The notes: generated by a model from the letters alone, not told the origin. A DNA stretch of 64,000 nucleotides from Aphelenchoides besseyi (GCA_024699855.1 JAMPIQ010000001.1:10602001-10666000), one strand, 5' to 3'; numbered from the stretch's first letter, positions 35,407 through 47,181 are shown. Numbers and translations are program-made.

Positions 35407-36450
35407 ATGGGCCTCACTCGTGAACAAGTGCGACTTCTGCTTCTCAACGAATATCGTCTCCATCACTCGCCCGCCAAAGCCGCCGCCATCATCAATTTGG
35501 CACATGGAACGCGAACGACCACCGAGAGGACGGCATGTCGATGGTTCAAAAAGTTCGACGATGGACTCGAGGATTTGGCCGATTAACCACGAACAGGACG
35601 TCCGCCAACGGTTCATCAACCGACGATTCTCAACGCTGTGTCCAATCGATCTGCGCAATCAACTCGCGAATTGGCCAATGGTTGTTGCCATGTAACCGTT
35701 TAGAGAACATTAAGACGAGCAGGCAAGCAATTCTTTATGTCTACAATCACTAATGGTTATTCTCGTTTAGGTCTCCGGCATCGACGAGGACGGTGGGTAC
35801 CCCACGAGTTGACGGACCTGCAGAAGCAACGGCGAGTCCGAGCTGCCGAAAATCTCCTCCAGCAGCAACGTGCCAACCCATTCGTCCACCGGCTCCTAAC
35901 CTGCGACGAAACATGGGTCCAACTTGACAATCCATATCGCCGTGGGCAATGGTTGCGTCCCAATCAGCGACCGGGTGGTATACCCCGGCCGAATCTTTTC
36001 CAAACAAAAGTTATGCTTTCTGTTTGGTGGAATCGGTTAGGTGTTGTGCACTGGGAGTTGTTGGACCGCGGGCAGACGATCACTTCGGAACTGTACTGTG
36101 CCCAAATGGATCGAGTCGCCGCCGCCCTTCGTCATTGCCACGACGTTCTACTGCTCCAGGACAACGCGCGACTGCACACCGCCCGAAGAACTCAACAGCA
36201 CCTGAGGACTTTGGGTTGGACGGCCATCGAGCACCCGCCGTACTCTCCGGACCTTTCGCCAACGGATTACCATCTCTTCCGTTCGCTAAAGACGTGGATA
36301 CGAGGACGCCGATTCAACGACGTCGATCATCTCCGCTGGTCTTTGAACTCGTTCTTCGCCTCCCGTCGTCGATCCTTCTACACACGCGGAATCACCCAAT
36401 TGCCCGAACGGTGGCGCCGAACTATCAACTCAAATGGCGAGTATTTTTGA
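35407..36450 (+). pseudogene. mariner transposase with two nonsense codons and an intron
   Basis: ATG 35407 opens the HTH half (LTREQVRLLLLNEYRLHHSP, CRWFKKFDDGLEDLAD). The frame is interrupted by TAA at 35584-35586, where mariners usually have E in DEPRTGRP, and by TAG at about 35700-35702 (before RTLRRAG). Between RAG and LRHRRGRWVPHEL a 48-bp segment (35723-35770) starts GCAAGC and ends TTTAG and, if spliced, restores the conserved sequence exactly. The catalytic half is complete: CDETWV, LLQDNARLHTA and SPDLSPTDYHLF with 34 residues between the last two aspartates (DD34D). Not active as it stands because of the two stops, but ends and catalytic core are intact. Confidence 0.85.
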
Positions 36451-36596
36451 TGATTTGTGTTAATTTTAATAAATGAATTCTAATCTACAACGAAAACCAT
36501 ACTTAGGACAGTAGGCAGCTGAACAACCGAACTTCGTTCACACACTTCCAACCGACCGGTCAATTTCTTTCATTCCTAATTTAGGTCACTCATGAC

Positions 36597-36627
36597 GCAA
36601 TCGGACAAAACTTTAGTAACAACCCAA
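36597..36627 (-). repeat. mariner right terminal inverted repeat
   Basis: Inverted copy of 35242-35272, followed by the TA target duplication. Confidence 0.9.
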
Positions 36628-36765
36628 TAAATAAGAAAACCTTCTAATCACTACGTTTTCAACATAATCTGCAGTTGATGGAATTCAACTGGTTGGCAGT
36701 TATGTTCGGTTCTCATATTCTCTTGGCTATGTAAATACCGAATTCATCTCGGATGTAAATGGAGT

Positions 36766-37089
36766 TTAGAGGTTCTGTCGCAGACGTTGTCTAAGTGCAT
36801 CTACCTCGCTAACTAAATGAGATTCTTCATTGGAGGTCAATTGACTAACGTCACGTGAAGGAAGTGAATAGTGATCTTGAATGACGACAAAGTTATCTTT
36901 GCTTGTGGAAATAAAAGGCTGAAATCTCGGAAAACTAGTTCTCTCCGATGGCTGTGTTTCACGCCGTTCAATCGCCCGAAAGTGAACGTCGCCGACGGCA
37001 ACTCGGAGGGATCGAAAGCGGAAACAAGTGGATTTTTTTTCAGTCAAAAAGTACAAATCGTCGGACATAATTGCTGGCAATTCAAACAC
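36766..37089 (-). CDS. Unknown protein, 107 aa
   Basis: A single-exon ATG frame (MFELPAIMSDDLYFLTEKKS ... EESHLVSEVDALRQRLRQN) ending at TAA. The C-terminus has a short coiled-coil-like heptad. No polyA signal was found close by and no family is recognised; it could be a 3' exon of a longer gene. Confidence 0.4.
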   Translation of the reverse strand: MFELPAIMSDDLYFLTEKKSTCFRFRSLRVAVGDVHFRAIERRETQPSERTSFPRFQPFISTSKDNFVVIQDHYSLPSRDVSQLTSNEESHLVSEVDALRQRLRQNL

Positions 37090-37450
37090 GAATTGAACTC
37101 AAAGCGTTCGCGATCTTTGCAACCTTTTTTCCCCGACTGATTGGCTTCATTTCGTTTGGTCCACTTGGCTTTTGAATCTGAATTCAAGTGCCGATTTCGT
37201 TCAATTTCGAATACACTCGTTGTTCTTGCTACATTGCGAACACTAAACGTCAAAAGTACAAAACCCCTCGACCATTCACTTCACTTTCAAATCCTTCTTC
37301 GATTGCGCAATGTGATTCACACTGACAGATGCCTTTGAAAATATTTTTGCTTTTTCGTAAAAACAACTTTAAATCCGAAACGACGTTCCGCTCTGATTCT
37401 TCGTTGCGAACTCTCGCGATTCGTTACTTTTCTTTGCAGATCTCAGCAAA

Positions 37451-40086
37451 ATGCTTGCGGCTTCGATTTCTCTTCTGATTCTAATCTCGCGCTCTTGGGC
37501 CATCGTTGCTCCAAGAGCTCGAGTTCATTTGTCTTCACACATCGAACTGCCTTTGGAAGAAGATCACGAAGACACGCGGAGCAATCGAACAATTTCGGTA
37601 ATCGAATTTCATGGCCGAATTCGAAGTTGTGTTTAGATTCTGAGATCCAAATCCGAGCCGCGTTGGATGGTCGTTGTGGGCGGTAGTCAGGAGGATTTGG
37701 AAGTGCTTACCATGGCACAACACGATCTGCGACCGAAGTCCGTGCAGATGAACTTCGAAGAAAACAGCGAAGTGCCGATTCCAATTGTTCTGTTCGACGA
37801 ACTTCCGAATTTGAATCCAATCGCGTTGATTGCCAAGATGCGGTTTGATGAGTTGAAACAAAAACAACGGTCAGTTCAACTGAACAGTAAGATTCATGAT
37901 CCATTTTTAGCGAACGTGCAGCTTTGGGTCAAGTGCTAATCGAAGCATGTGCTTCACAGGCCCCGAACGGCGATCTGATTATCACAAGTGGTTGGTCAGA
38001 AGATTCGGCCGTCGAGAGCGATGTGATTATGACCGAAGATCAACAAGTTCAAACAGAAGTAGCTGATCGATTGACTGCCGGTTTTATTCCTGTTGGCATT
38101 TGCGGGTTTACAATGAAAGTAAGATTGTGGTCAATTTCGTCAAATCTATAGTTTAGACAACAATACAAAGCTACTATCTAATTGTTTTTCTACGTCCTTT
38201 CCATCCGCCACCAAACTTTCAACCACGAGTTCAAGTGCAAATCGGCCAGAACTTCAGCGATTGTGTGGCTCAAGATCGTCAGTTGGCAACTCGCGGATTA
38301 AACGCTCAAAGAATGCACGTACATCGCTCTGGAGTTGACGAGGTTTGCTGACAATTAGCGGTCTTCGATTTTGGTTTTCAAGTTGAAATGCGCTTCAATT
38401 TACGCACAAATTCCCGCTACTCGACACTTTTTAAGTCGCGGACCAAATTTGAAAGCGATTTACGATCGTGTTCTACAGAAACCCAACGGTCGTCGTTACG
38501 TGCCCAAAAGCGTCTCACGAATCGTCTATCCGCCAATCGTGAGCGGTGATACGGGACCGAATGGTCAACTCGTGAGCAATCCAACTGAAGAGTTTGTTGT
38601 CCTTTGGTCGAACACACCAATTTGGGTTTTCCCGCCGCCTAAACCTTTCCCAGCAGTCGAACAGTAAGATTGCTTGTTTGAGAGAAAACTTTTGTGTTTC
38701 AGCGGCGTGCCTTTCCAATATCTTCCGGGAGTTGTTCTCGAATTGCCATCTCAACTGCTGACATTCGTCAACAACCGTGTGGTTGAGTTCATGCAAAAAT
38801 TCGATCTTCCGGGCGTCTCAATTGCGTTGGCCAAAAACGAAAGATTGAAATTGGCTGCTGGTAAGTTGGATTTCGAAGTCAATGGACACGGTTTTAGGTT
38901 TTGGATACGCGAACCTGAAAACCGGCCAACAAATTACTCCACTGCACAAAATGCGGTTGGGTTCAATCGCTAAGGTCGTAACGGCAACTGCAATCATGTT
39001 AATGGTCGAGCAACAGCAATTGAATTTGGAGGAGCGAGTTTTCGGGCTGAATTCGATTTTCGGTTTCGATTTCGCCGGTTCCGACGGTCAATTGCCGCGG
39101 TTCGTCGATCAAATCACCGTTCGCCATTTAATTGGTCATACAGTTGGTGAGTTTTCAACTAGTAAGCTACAAATAAGATGAGCATTTTAGGAGCTTGGGG
39201 TAACAACGGAATCGATCCGGTGTTCAAATCGGAGTTTAATTCAACTGCTCAGGTGATTCGCGACACTCTCGCCAACCAAGCACTTCAACAGCCGCCTGGA
39301 CAGCAGTTTTTGTACTCCAACTTTGGCTATCTACTTTTGGGCGAGATCATAGCCAAACGTTCCGGGCAATCGTACGTCGAGTTCGTTAATCGCCGACTCT
39401 TTTTGCCTGTTGGTTTGAGACAACAAACGCTCTTCAATCCGCGATTCGATTTTGCTGATGAGTAAGTGTATGGTTGTGTATTGACATCGAGTGTTCATTC
39501 AGAAACGGAGTTCTTTATTATCCAACCGCCGAAAACAATGATGATCCCTACGAATTGCCGGACGCGTCAATTTTAGCTGCTTGTTGTGGATGGTCGATGA
39601 CTCCGACTGAGTTGTTGAAATTCGTGGTGAGCTCAATTTCAAATGCATTAACTTAGTTGTTTAGACTCATGCCGATGGTTTTACATCGAAACCCGATCTA
39701 ATTAGTGCCGAAGCTTTTCATCTGATCGGCACTCCAACTCGAGAGTCCAATTTCTCTTACGGTTTGTTTTTCGTCCGACTGTTAATCCACTCTTTGCTTT
39801 AGGGCTTGGCTGGAGCGTCAATGAGCGCGGATTCAACGGAAGATCTCATCAGGGTCAAATGCCATCGGCGTTGTCGATCTTGGTTCGCACGGACAGCGGC
39901 ATTGAGATTGTGATCGCAACTAATCGGGTATACAGAATACGGTTATTTCTCAGTTGAATCTTCTGTTTTCAGTTTCCGCCGAGAGCTATTGCACTGCCCG
40001 AAATTGCCTATTTGGCTCATCATCTTGTCAGCCTTTTCGAAGGACCAGAGACGGTGGCGACTGATCACTTCTTAGCTCTTGACTGA
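37451..40086 (+). CDS. Secreted serine-beta-lactamase-like protein, 730 aa
   Basis: Twelve exons (37451-37597, 37637-37869, 37911-38118, 38157-38342, 38383-38663, 38703-38860, 38898-39146, 39191-39461, 39503-39626, 39665-39761, 39803-39927, 39973-40086). A signal peptide (MLAASISLLILISRSWA) is followed by about 340 residues with no recognised domain, then a beta-lactamase/penicillin-binding-protein fold from about residue 355: the SxxK motif in RLGSIAKVV (about 428), YSN in FLYSNFGYLLLG (about 529) and a His-Gln-Gly in GRSHQGQMPSA replacing the bacterial KTG. Animal relatives (LACTB, nematode LACT proteins) act as hydrolases or structural proteins; here the catalytic Ser, Lys and Tyr are all present, so activity is plausible. 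Secretion and the N-terminal extension set it apart from mitochondrial LACTB. The fifth exon is open in two frames; I used the one that continues in phase. Confidence 0.8.
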
Positions 40087-41219
40087 TTAGTTTTGACGTG
40101 CAATTTGTTGTTATTGTTACGAATGTAAATATAAGGTTTTGTTCAAAATGAAGGCAATTAATCCGATGAAAGTAGTGGGATGGTTCTCGTTTTGGCCTAC
40201 GGACGTCTTATCGTCATGACAACCGGATTTCATTGACGAAGTGAGTAATCCGCTTTTCGCGGCGACGAATTTCTCTCCTTAAATCTGCCGTTGATTAAAA
40301 GATGACCGTAAGATTGTTTTCGAGGATCAACAGTTCGAAAAGCGATTGGATCGTGCTGTTTAAACTGATTATGCACCCAGCTGATGAGCACGTACTCACT
40401 TCGGAGATTACTGTTTTGTACTTTCCAAAGTCGAACAGCTGATTCAGCCGTTGGAATGGAAAGTCCATTTAATTCCGAGAATGAGTACTGGGCTAATAAA
40501 GACAGAGCGAAGGAAATTAATTAGGGTTCTTTTTTGTTACTCATCGTCCAAAACTTATGACCCAAAAAGACTCTTATTCCAGTGCTCTTCGAGGAGCTTT
40601 TAATCGACTGGTACAGGAATTTCAAAGTATTTAGAAATATTGAACAGATCGTAAGCCGAAGATGGCTAACGAATCCCAGTTTTGGTGTGTCAGAAGCTCC
40701 GAGACGTTTGTGAATTCTTTTTTGTTGAGTAGAACTGTTTTAAAGCTTGCTGTCTATTTGAGAAGTCATTCGGTTGTTTTTGTGTTAGGTGAACTTGAAG
40801 GTTCTATGCTTAGCTAGAGGGTTTCTAGCTAATTGTCGAATACTTTTGCAAAGAGACGAAACTCTACGGTATTTTCGAACTTATGCGATGCACTTTTAAG
40901 ATAAACGTTTATGAAGCTCCACTCGGGTAGGCATTTGAAAGTTTGAAGCCATTTTTGTACGAAAACAAATACGAAAATTTTGAGTTGTCAGTTAGCACAA
41001 ATCTGTTAATCCGATCCTGCCGTTTACAGTAGACGATTCAAGGGGCTTAAAAATCGTCTTCATGAGCAAATTGAGAAGGCGGCAAAGTAATCCGACGGTT
41101 GTCATGGCATTTGATAAGAAAAAAGTCGACGACATTTCTTCCCTCGCTGATTACTCACATATCCTTCGTGTTGATATTTCGGTTTTCAGAATTCGAAAAA
41201 GCTCGTTTGATGTGTTTGC
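40087..41219. other. Intergenic, no gene seen
   Basis: 1.1 kb of non-coding sequence with short ORFs only; the last bases before 41220 carry TTTTCAG (41183-41189), a possible trans-splice acceptor for the next gene. Confidence 0.45.
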
Positions 41220-42464
41220 ATGACCCCTTTCGACGAGGACGAAGTGGTTGTTGAGGAGTCTCGAAATGAAGCAATTTGCCGCGTCCTGGGCTATTGGAGT
41301 CGGTTGGATTACGTGCGAAAGTTGCAGGTGAGTTCGTGGCGAATAGTACGAAAGACAGGTGGATTCAAATCTCGAAGATTCTTTTAATCAAGAAAATTCG
41401 TTTTCTTGATTCGAATTTGCATTAAAATTTAATTACAAATTGCCGGTTGCCATTCACAACGCAATCGAATTTGCCGCTCCAATGGGGCGGCTCTTTACAA
41501 CGACAGTAAACTCCGCCCCCGAAAGAAGGCGTCCGAATCACCTGCTGTCGGGTATAAAAGCGGTAAAATTGATTGGAACGATGGACGGTGGAGTCTCTCC
41601 ATCGTCCTTCCTCTACCTCATTGTCTTTAGTTCTACTCACTAGTCAGCCTTCTCTTCGACTTCTTCAACATCTCTCTGACCGCCTATTCTATTCACTTGT
41701 TGAGTTCGAACTCCAGAGACCTAACCGTAGCCACTCAATGGATCATTTCCTTCGTCTACGTGATTCCACTGGTTGGCATTGTAATTCAACGGCCTATTCC
41801 TATGGTAATCTATACGATCACGAGTGTGAGTTTGCTTTGTCATGAACATAAAAATTCGCTCTTGCAGCTTCTATACATGAGTTACACGTTCTACGTGACC
41901 ACTCGTCTAACTCTACAGTTCCATTCTATAGCTCTACTCTCGCCAATGGAGTCGTCAGTTGTGGATTTTGTTTGGGTCGCTTCGCTTCTTCTGAAAATGT
42001 TAACTTGCGCGCCGTTGTTTCGTTTCACGTTTTATTGTCGTGATCGTTTTCATTTCGATGTTTATATCAAGAAGCGCGAGAAACAACGTGAACAGTCGAT
42101 GCGAGCGATGGAAGTCGCTCGACGCGAAGCACAACAACGTCAGAAACGTTTGCAAGAGAATTGGAGGAGTAAGCGAAATGCAAGAACATGATTGAAAGTT
42201 CTTTCAGATCCACTAGTCGAATCGGAGGAAGAATACGTTCGCGATTTGTTGCGTCGAATGAATCCACAACGACCGCCGCGAATGAACGAACTGATCATAC
42301 GCATGTTGGAGGAGCGCGCCGAAGTCGACAATTCAATTCCGAATGTTTCGCGGAGGACACGTTTTCATTCGACCCACGACTCGGACGAGAACATCCATGA
42401 GCTTCTCTATTTCCCACCCGATCCCATCAACCTCAAAATCCCATTCCCATCACATCGCCGTTGA
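41220..42464 (+). CDS. Multi-pass membrane protein with basic coiled tail, 286 aa
   Basis: Four exons (41220-41327, 41631-41825, 41868-42168, 42208-42464), phase-consistent. An acidic N-terminus (MTPFDEDEVVVEESRNEA) is followed by about four hydrophobic helices (SLVSLLFDFFNISLTAYSI, QWIISFVYVIPLVGIVIQ, LLYMSYTFYVTTRL, VWVASLLLKMLTCAPLF), then an Arg/Glu/Gln-rich helical tail (KKREKQREQSMRAMEVARRE) and a low-complexity end. I do not recognise the family; the next gene downstream has the same plan. Intron 1 is unusually long (303 bp) and contains a promoter-like block and a hairpin, so a shorter N-terminal isoform may exist. Confidence 0.6.
41386..41411. repeat. Perfect hairpin inside intron 1
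   Basis: AATCAAGAAAA, loop TTCG, TTTTCTTGATT: an 11-bp perfect inverted repeat with a 4-base loop. Confidence 0.85.
41553..41559 (+). promoter_or_regulatory. Candidate internal promoter (TATA box)
   Basis: GTATAAAAGC preceded within 100 bp by a CCAAT-like GCTCCAATGGGGCGG and GC-box-like CCGCCCCCG. It lies inside intron 1 of the membrane-protein gene, about 75 bp before exon 2. Confidence 0.4.
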
Positions 42465-43185
42465 TCGGTCTCCAAACGCTCGGCGTTGATCGCTGTCTAC
42501 CTCCAGAGAACAAGAAAAACTAAAAAAATTTCTGTCCAATTCACCAATTCATCTTCACCTTACCAGTGAAAGTACGAAAGCAATTGAGCGCGTCCTTTCT
42601 TCCTTGTAGTTCAATTTGTGCTTCGGCCCTGCATTCTTCTGCGACTTCGTTGTGTTCGCGGACGGCCGTAGAAGTCCGTCCGGTCATTGGTCCACGTCCG
42701 CGCATTCCACCTCTTCAGGCATCCTCGTCCTAGTCATTAGCGCTGTTTATCTAATCGTTTTTTGGACTCATGCAAAAGTTCTGAATTTTTTCAAAAGTTG
42801 CCTGTTGCCTTAGCTTTTTCGTATCGTTTCAATTCTCACGTCCTCAAAAAGAATCTTCAAAAAATTCAGACTTTTTGCAGGCCACAACGTGTGCTACGAT
42901 CTTCGTGTTCCCGCGTTCGGAAACGTGCAAAAGTTTGCGACAACAAAAAGAAAATTGCAAAAAAATCGAACTCGCTTTCAAATTTTTGTCACTTTTCCGA
43001 ATTCGTTTGTTGTTTTTCTTGTCCATCTTCCTGAGTTTTCCAGTCCGACATGAAGCTGTTTTGTTTTCGAATAAACGTTTTGGGGAAGAGCGAGAGGTCG
43101 AATCGATTTGAGCGGTTGTTTACCGTCTTCGAGTACCTGCGGAATCTCGCCGAAGCTCTTTAGAATCGTGGGTTAAGGACGCAGA
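42465..43185. other. Intergenic and UTR sequence
   Basis: Holds the 3' UTR of the upstream gene and the 5' region of the next; AATAAA at about 43067. Several A/T-rich runs; no gene supported. Confidence 0.4.
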
Positions 43186-44230
43186 ATGGTTCTGAATGTG
43201 AACGAGTGGATTGCAAGAGCCGGAAAACGTTTGGACGATCTGGAAATGCGTGGGTGTGTGTTCGGAGACGTCAAACGGAACGTTTTTCAGGTTACCGTTC
43301 GGCTGAAGAAGCCGAGAAAGCGGAAGCCGAAAGAACTCAACAGGAAGACGTGATCCCGCCGTACGTGAACGACAAGAACGAGTTTGAAGCCAAAAATTTG
43401 GGTCGTTTTTACTATTTTTTCCGATTGATTTTGATCGAAGATCTTGCGGCGCTTGTACTTGTACTTTCGCTTCTGATTAGTGTTTTGGGCGGAGTTCAAG
43501 TTGCCGCCAATCTGACGCACGAACTGAACGTCCAACAGACGGCATCCGGCGTTTTGATCGTCTTCTCGATTCTCCTGCATTTGCACACGTTCATTGGAAT
43601 TCAAAGGAGACAACGCAAACGTCAACGTTTGTTTCTGATTTATACGGTAAGAAGCCCGATAGTCTCTAGTCAAGTGCGTTTTTGTAGTTTCTGGAATCGA
43701 TGATCGCGTTAGGTTTCGATTTTCACGTCGTCTTTACGTTCCTCGTGCATCATCATTGCAATTCCCGTGAGATGACCGTTGCAACGTTTTTGAGTTTCAT
43801 CACCGTGAGTCAAATCGTTTCGGCGCACTTCGTTTGGGAGAACTTGTCTTACTTGCGTGAATACGTCTACACGGACGACTACATAACAGCGCGCGCCGAG
43901 TTTCTGGCCAAAAAAGGGAAATTGACCGAGGACGAGTATCGCGATTTGTTGGTTCGACAAATACCACCGTCTATTCGCAATCGTGCGCATTCTCAAGCGC
44001 CGCAACGACGTCAAAAATCGATTCAAAGTTTTGACGAGATGAACGTTAGTACACGTCGTGCGTCTTCGGTTTTTGAAGCACCGAATCAGCAGATCGAAGA
44101 AGCAAAAAAGCCCGTACAACCCGTGAGTTTCAACGTGAAGATCGTGGACGAAGAAGCGATTTGCGAGATGCGCGAACGAATCTTCGGAGACAATTTCGCT
44201 TATCACACGGAAATCAACAGACGAATTTGA
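43186..44230 (+). CDS. Multi-pass membrane protein with charged tail, 320 aa
   Basis: Exons 43186-43249, 43291-43646 and 43688-44230 join in phase. The N-terminus is acidic and helical (SAEEAEKAEAERTQQEDVIP), four hydrophobic helices follow (LAALVLVLSLLISVLGGVQV, GVLIVFSILLHLHTFIGI, MIALGFDFHVVFTFLVHHH, VATFLSFITVSQIVSAHFVW), then a 130-residue cytoplasmic-looking tail rich in Arg, Gln and Glu. Same length class, topology and strand as the gene at 41220, which suggests tandem relatives, although direct sequence identity is low by eye. Unknown function. AATAAA about 15 bp after the stop. Confidence 0.6.
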
Positions 44231-44374
44231 TCGCTTCGTAAAACAATAAACTCATTCCAATATCTCTTTCTGACATCAAATAGCTTTGCATTCGTGTATG
44301 CAGCTCTTGAAGCAACTGAATCAAGACTGAATGTAAACAGATTTATATTGTTAAAGGTATTACAATTGTTAAGT

Positions 44375-47050
44375 TCACATCGAAGGAATCAACTGCTCCA
44401 AACCGATGGGTTGCCATTTGGAGGTTGTCGAATCGAAAATAAAAATTAAAGTGCCGTCGAAATAAACGGAACGATCATTGAATGAATAGATCGCTCGGCC
44501 GTGATAGTTTCGATTTGTTGGCGCGAATGGGATACCACGTTGTTGAGCTTGTTGTTGGACAAAATGACGGAACGAAGTTTGTTGGAAGGGCATCGCCTGA
44601 TAGGTTGGTACTTGCGGTTGCTGGACCGGCGGTGGAAGCGACACACGAGTTTGTTCGTAGTTGGGCATCCGCGTGACCATCACACTGCTCTTAACCTGTT
44701 GAATGGCTTTCATTGCACGAATAAACTCCGCTAGACTGTCGGTTAGTATCGAACTGGTCGTGCACTTACCTTTTATTGGTTCCAAGTGCTCTAATGTGCT
44801 TGTTTGTCCCTTCCAATATTTGTAGTATTGTATCACTTCATCCATTTTCATGTTCTCTGTTTCCAACCACAAACAGAAGTTCTCATACCACTAAAACTGA
44901 CTGTAAAACGATCGAAACCAAAGACAAACTTACTCGTGGAAAGAAGTTGCGTGTCAGAATCTGCGCCACAATCTCCGAACCCAAAAGATCTTCCCAGGCC
45001 AAAACGGCGTTGAATTCGCTGTGTGTCTGAAGCCGAAAGTTAATTAAAATTCCTGAATTCTGAACTCACGGGATTGGTATTTGGATTCATATCCATCTGG
45101 CTTAGCATTTTCTCTAATTTCGGAACGATATTGGCTGCCAAAAAGCCCTGCATTGTTGCACGAGTAAACACGTTCTTCCACGGTTTAATTACCGGAATTG
45201 CTCTAAATCGAAAAATTGAACTATCAGATAGAAGAAGCACATACGATTCATCTGTTGGCTTCCACATGCGAAGAGCTTTAGATAATTTCTGACGAATCTG
45301 TGGAAAAATACCAACCAATCGATCGGCCAGAATCTTATACCACGGCACCACCCACTCGTCTATCGGAATCTGGTCCTCAATCGGATCCCATTCGTCAACT
45401 TTGAGGCGAATTCGTGGCACAATCACGTTGTCGAAAAGGTCGTCTTGAATCCACGACGGTAGAAGCGGTGACCATGTGGCGATCAGATCGATCATTCGTC
45501 GTCTGTCCGTCTGTTTGTCCCAATCGGTTCTTGGGTCCCAATCCAAAACACAACGTCGAATCGATGGCATCCACGCGATCCACAGAAGCGAGTCAAAAAC
45601 GTTCAGTTGATTGGAAAAGACTTGATTTTCTCCGACCAAGAGATTTCGCCATTCGGTCATTTCTTTCAGCCCAAAATCAACGTTTTCCAACGGATTCCAA
45701 GAGCGAAAATGTTCTTTGAGCTGAAATCCAAAAGTTGAAAAGAACACAAAAACAACCTACCAATGGAGCGACTTTGAAATCGACCAACGAATCCAAACCG
45801 TAGAGTTTATATTCGGCCGCATACTTTGATTTTAGCAGACAAAACAGATCCTTGTATAGGTTCAGATTTCGCGACGATTCGAATTGTTTAACGATTCTCA
45901 TTACATGTTCCATTTTCTCAACATCTTCACGAGTGTCTCGAACGTATGCTTCCATTTCCGTTTTGTTTCGCTCTAAACCACCGGTTTTGCTTTTCAACTC
46001 CTGAAGATGATCGTTGTTCCGACGAATCTCGTCTTTGCAACTCAAAAGCAGTTGATCGATGTTGTCGGTGAGCGCAGGAACATCGAAATTCGGTCGACGT
46101 TGTGGTTTGTCCAATTCGGAACGCTGTTGAAACGAATGAATGGAATCGTAGACTTTGTGCTCCGGTCCGGTCATGTCGATGAACTTGACGGCCGACTGCT
46201 TGGCTGCTGTTGAGATCTGATCGTAGTCCGTTCGCTCTTTTACCACTTCATCCAAAGTCACGTATCGCGGTTTGACTTTCTTTGCGTGACTCTTCTTCCA
46301 CGCGTTGTTCTTCGCTTCTTCCGTTCGAATCTCCACGACATCATTGGAGCCGTCGGTATTGCGTTGAGCATCTCCGGCAGATTCGCCGAACTTCAATCCT
46401 TTCGTCTCGTTTCCGTAGGCTCCGACAGCTCCTCTTCCGGGACGTAAGATCGCTTGGACGGGCTCCACGATTCCCTGCTTGTTCTTTCCCAATCCCTGAC
46501 CGCTCACGTGGCCCATTTTTTTCATCATGTTCGCGATTTTCGGCGAGATCCAGGCGTCCGATTGACCGCTGGACATTGGCGTTGAGCGAATTCCGGCGAA
46601 CGCCTTCTGATTGTTTTGAGTCGTGAATTGCGAATCGAATTTCTTTCGTTTGGTTGCTGGAAGCATCGAAACTTCAATTTCATCGTTCAAATTCGATGGT
46701 CCCGCTTTCTTTTCCTCAATGATCACGACTTCCTCCTAAAGAACGATAAGAAAAAAGTGGAAACTCGAAAACTCACTTCTTCGATTTTGTTTCCAACCGC
46801 CACTCCACCGCTAACGAAAGCCACCGGACCATTCGATCGTCCCTTCTGTCTTCCGAATCCAGGCCGCTCATCCTCGTCTTCTTCTTCGGCCCAAACACCT
46901 GAAATCGCGGCTGAATAGAAGAAATTTAAAACCGTTCTTACCGTAGATTTGTTGTTCTTTCGTCTGCCGTCTTCGTGGTCCTCGATTCAGTGCGAAGTCC
47001 AAGTCGCGATCATTGAAATCAAACGACTCGTACTCCTCGTCTTCGGCCAT
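44375..47050 (-). CDS. TFIP11: TFIP11/STIP-type G-patch splicing factor
   Basis: Six exons (47050-46942, 46898-46777, 46735-45761, 45720-45070, 45026-44934, 44890-44375) give 821 aa, close to the 837 aa of human TFIP11. Acidic N-terminus (MAEDEEYESFDFNDRDLDFA); G-patch with MMKKMGHVSGQGLGKNKQGI; the GCF/TFP11 region with the family pattern WAWM-like LLWIAWMPSIRRCVLDWDPR and WSPLLPSWIQDDLFDNVIVP; C-terminal FFPRWYENFCLWLETENM and the closing GRAIYSFNDRSVYFDG. TFIP11 recruits the DHX15/Prp43 helicase and drives intron-lariat spliceosome disassembly in the nucleus. It is the second of two close minus-strand genes: the upstream SETD4-like gene stops 131 bp before this ATG. An apparent short intron at about 44770 does not keep frame, so the sequence is read through. 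Confidence 0.88.
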
Positions 47051-47181
47051 GACTTTCAAGCGACAAAACAAAAAGAAATCGTAATGTTTGCAGCACTTTC
47101 AAAATTCAAAACGAAACGCCACAATCGACATTCTAGTCGAGAGAACCAACTCGACGGTCAGCTTGTTTGTGATGAGACTGT

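Larger units (their letters stand above)
35242..36627 (+). mobile_element. mariner-family DNA transposon, 1,386 bp
   Basis: Terminal inverted repeats of about 31 bp begin TTGGGTTGTTACTAAAGTTT at 35242 and end with the complement at 36627, with a single visible mismatch. The element is flanked by TA on both sides (35240-35241 and 36628-36629), the target duplication of Tc1/mariner. It holds one transposase gene in plus orientation (separate entry). Near-identical ends suggest a recent copy. Confidence 0.9.

Noticed and set aside
35737..36450. The transposase ORF starting at MSTITNG as a separate gene
   Set aside because: The first 11 codons are the intron-like segment; the true coding frame joins from RAG to LRHRRGRW inside one transposase.
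36080..36476. Other-frame ORFs over the mariner
   Set aside because: Shadows of the transposase frame with no homology.
45230..45260. A 19-nt intron in TFIP11
   Set aside because: GTTCAA...TTTAG is too short to splice and the frame is open through it, so it is coding.
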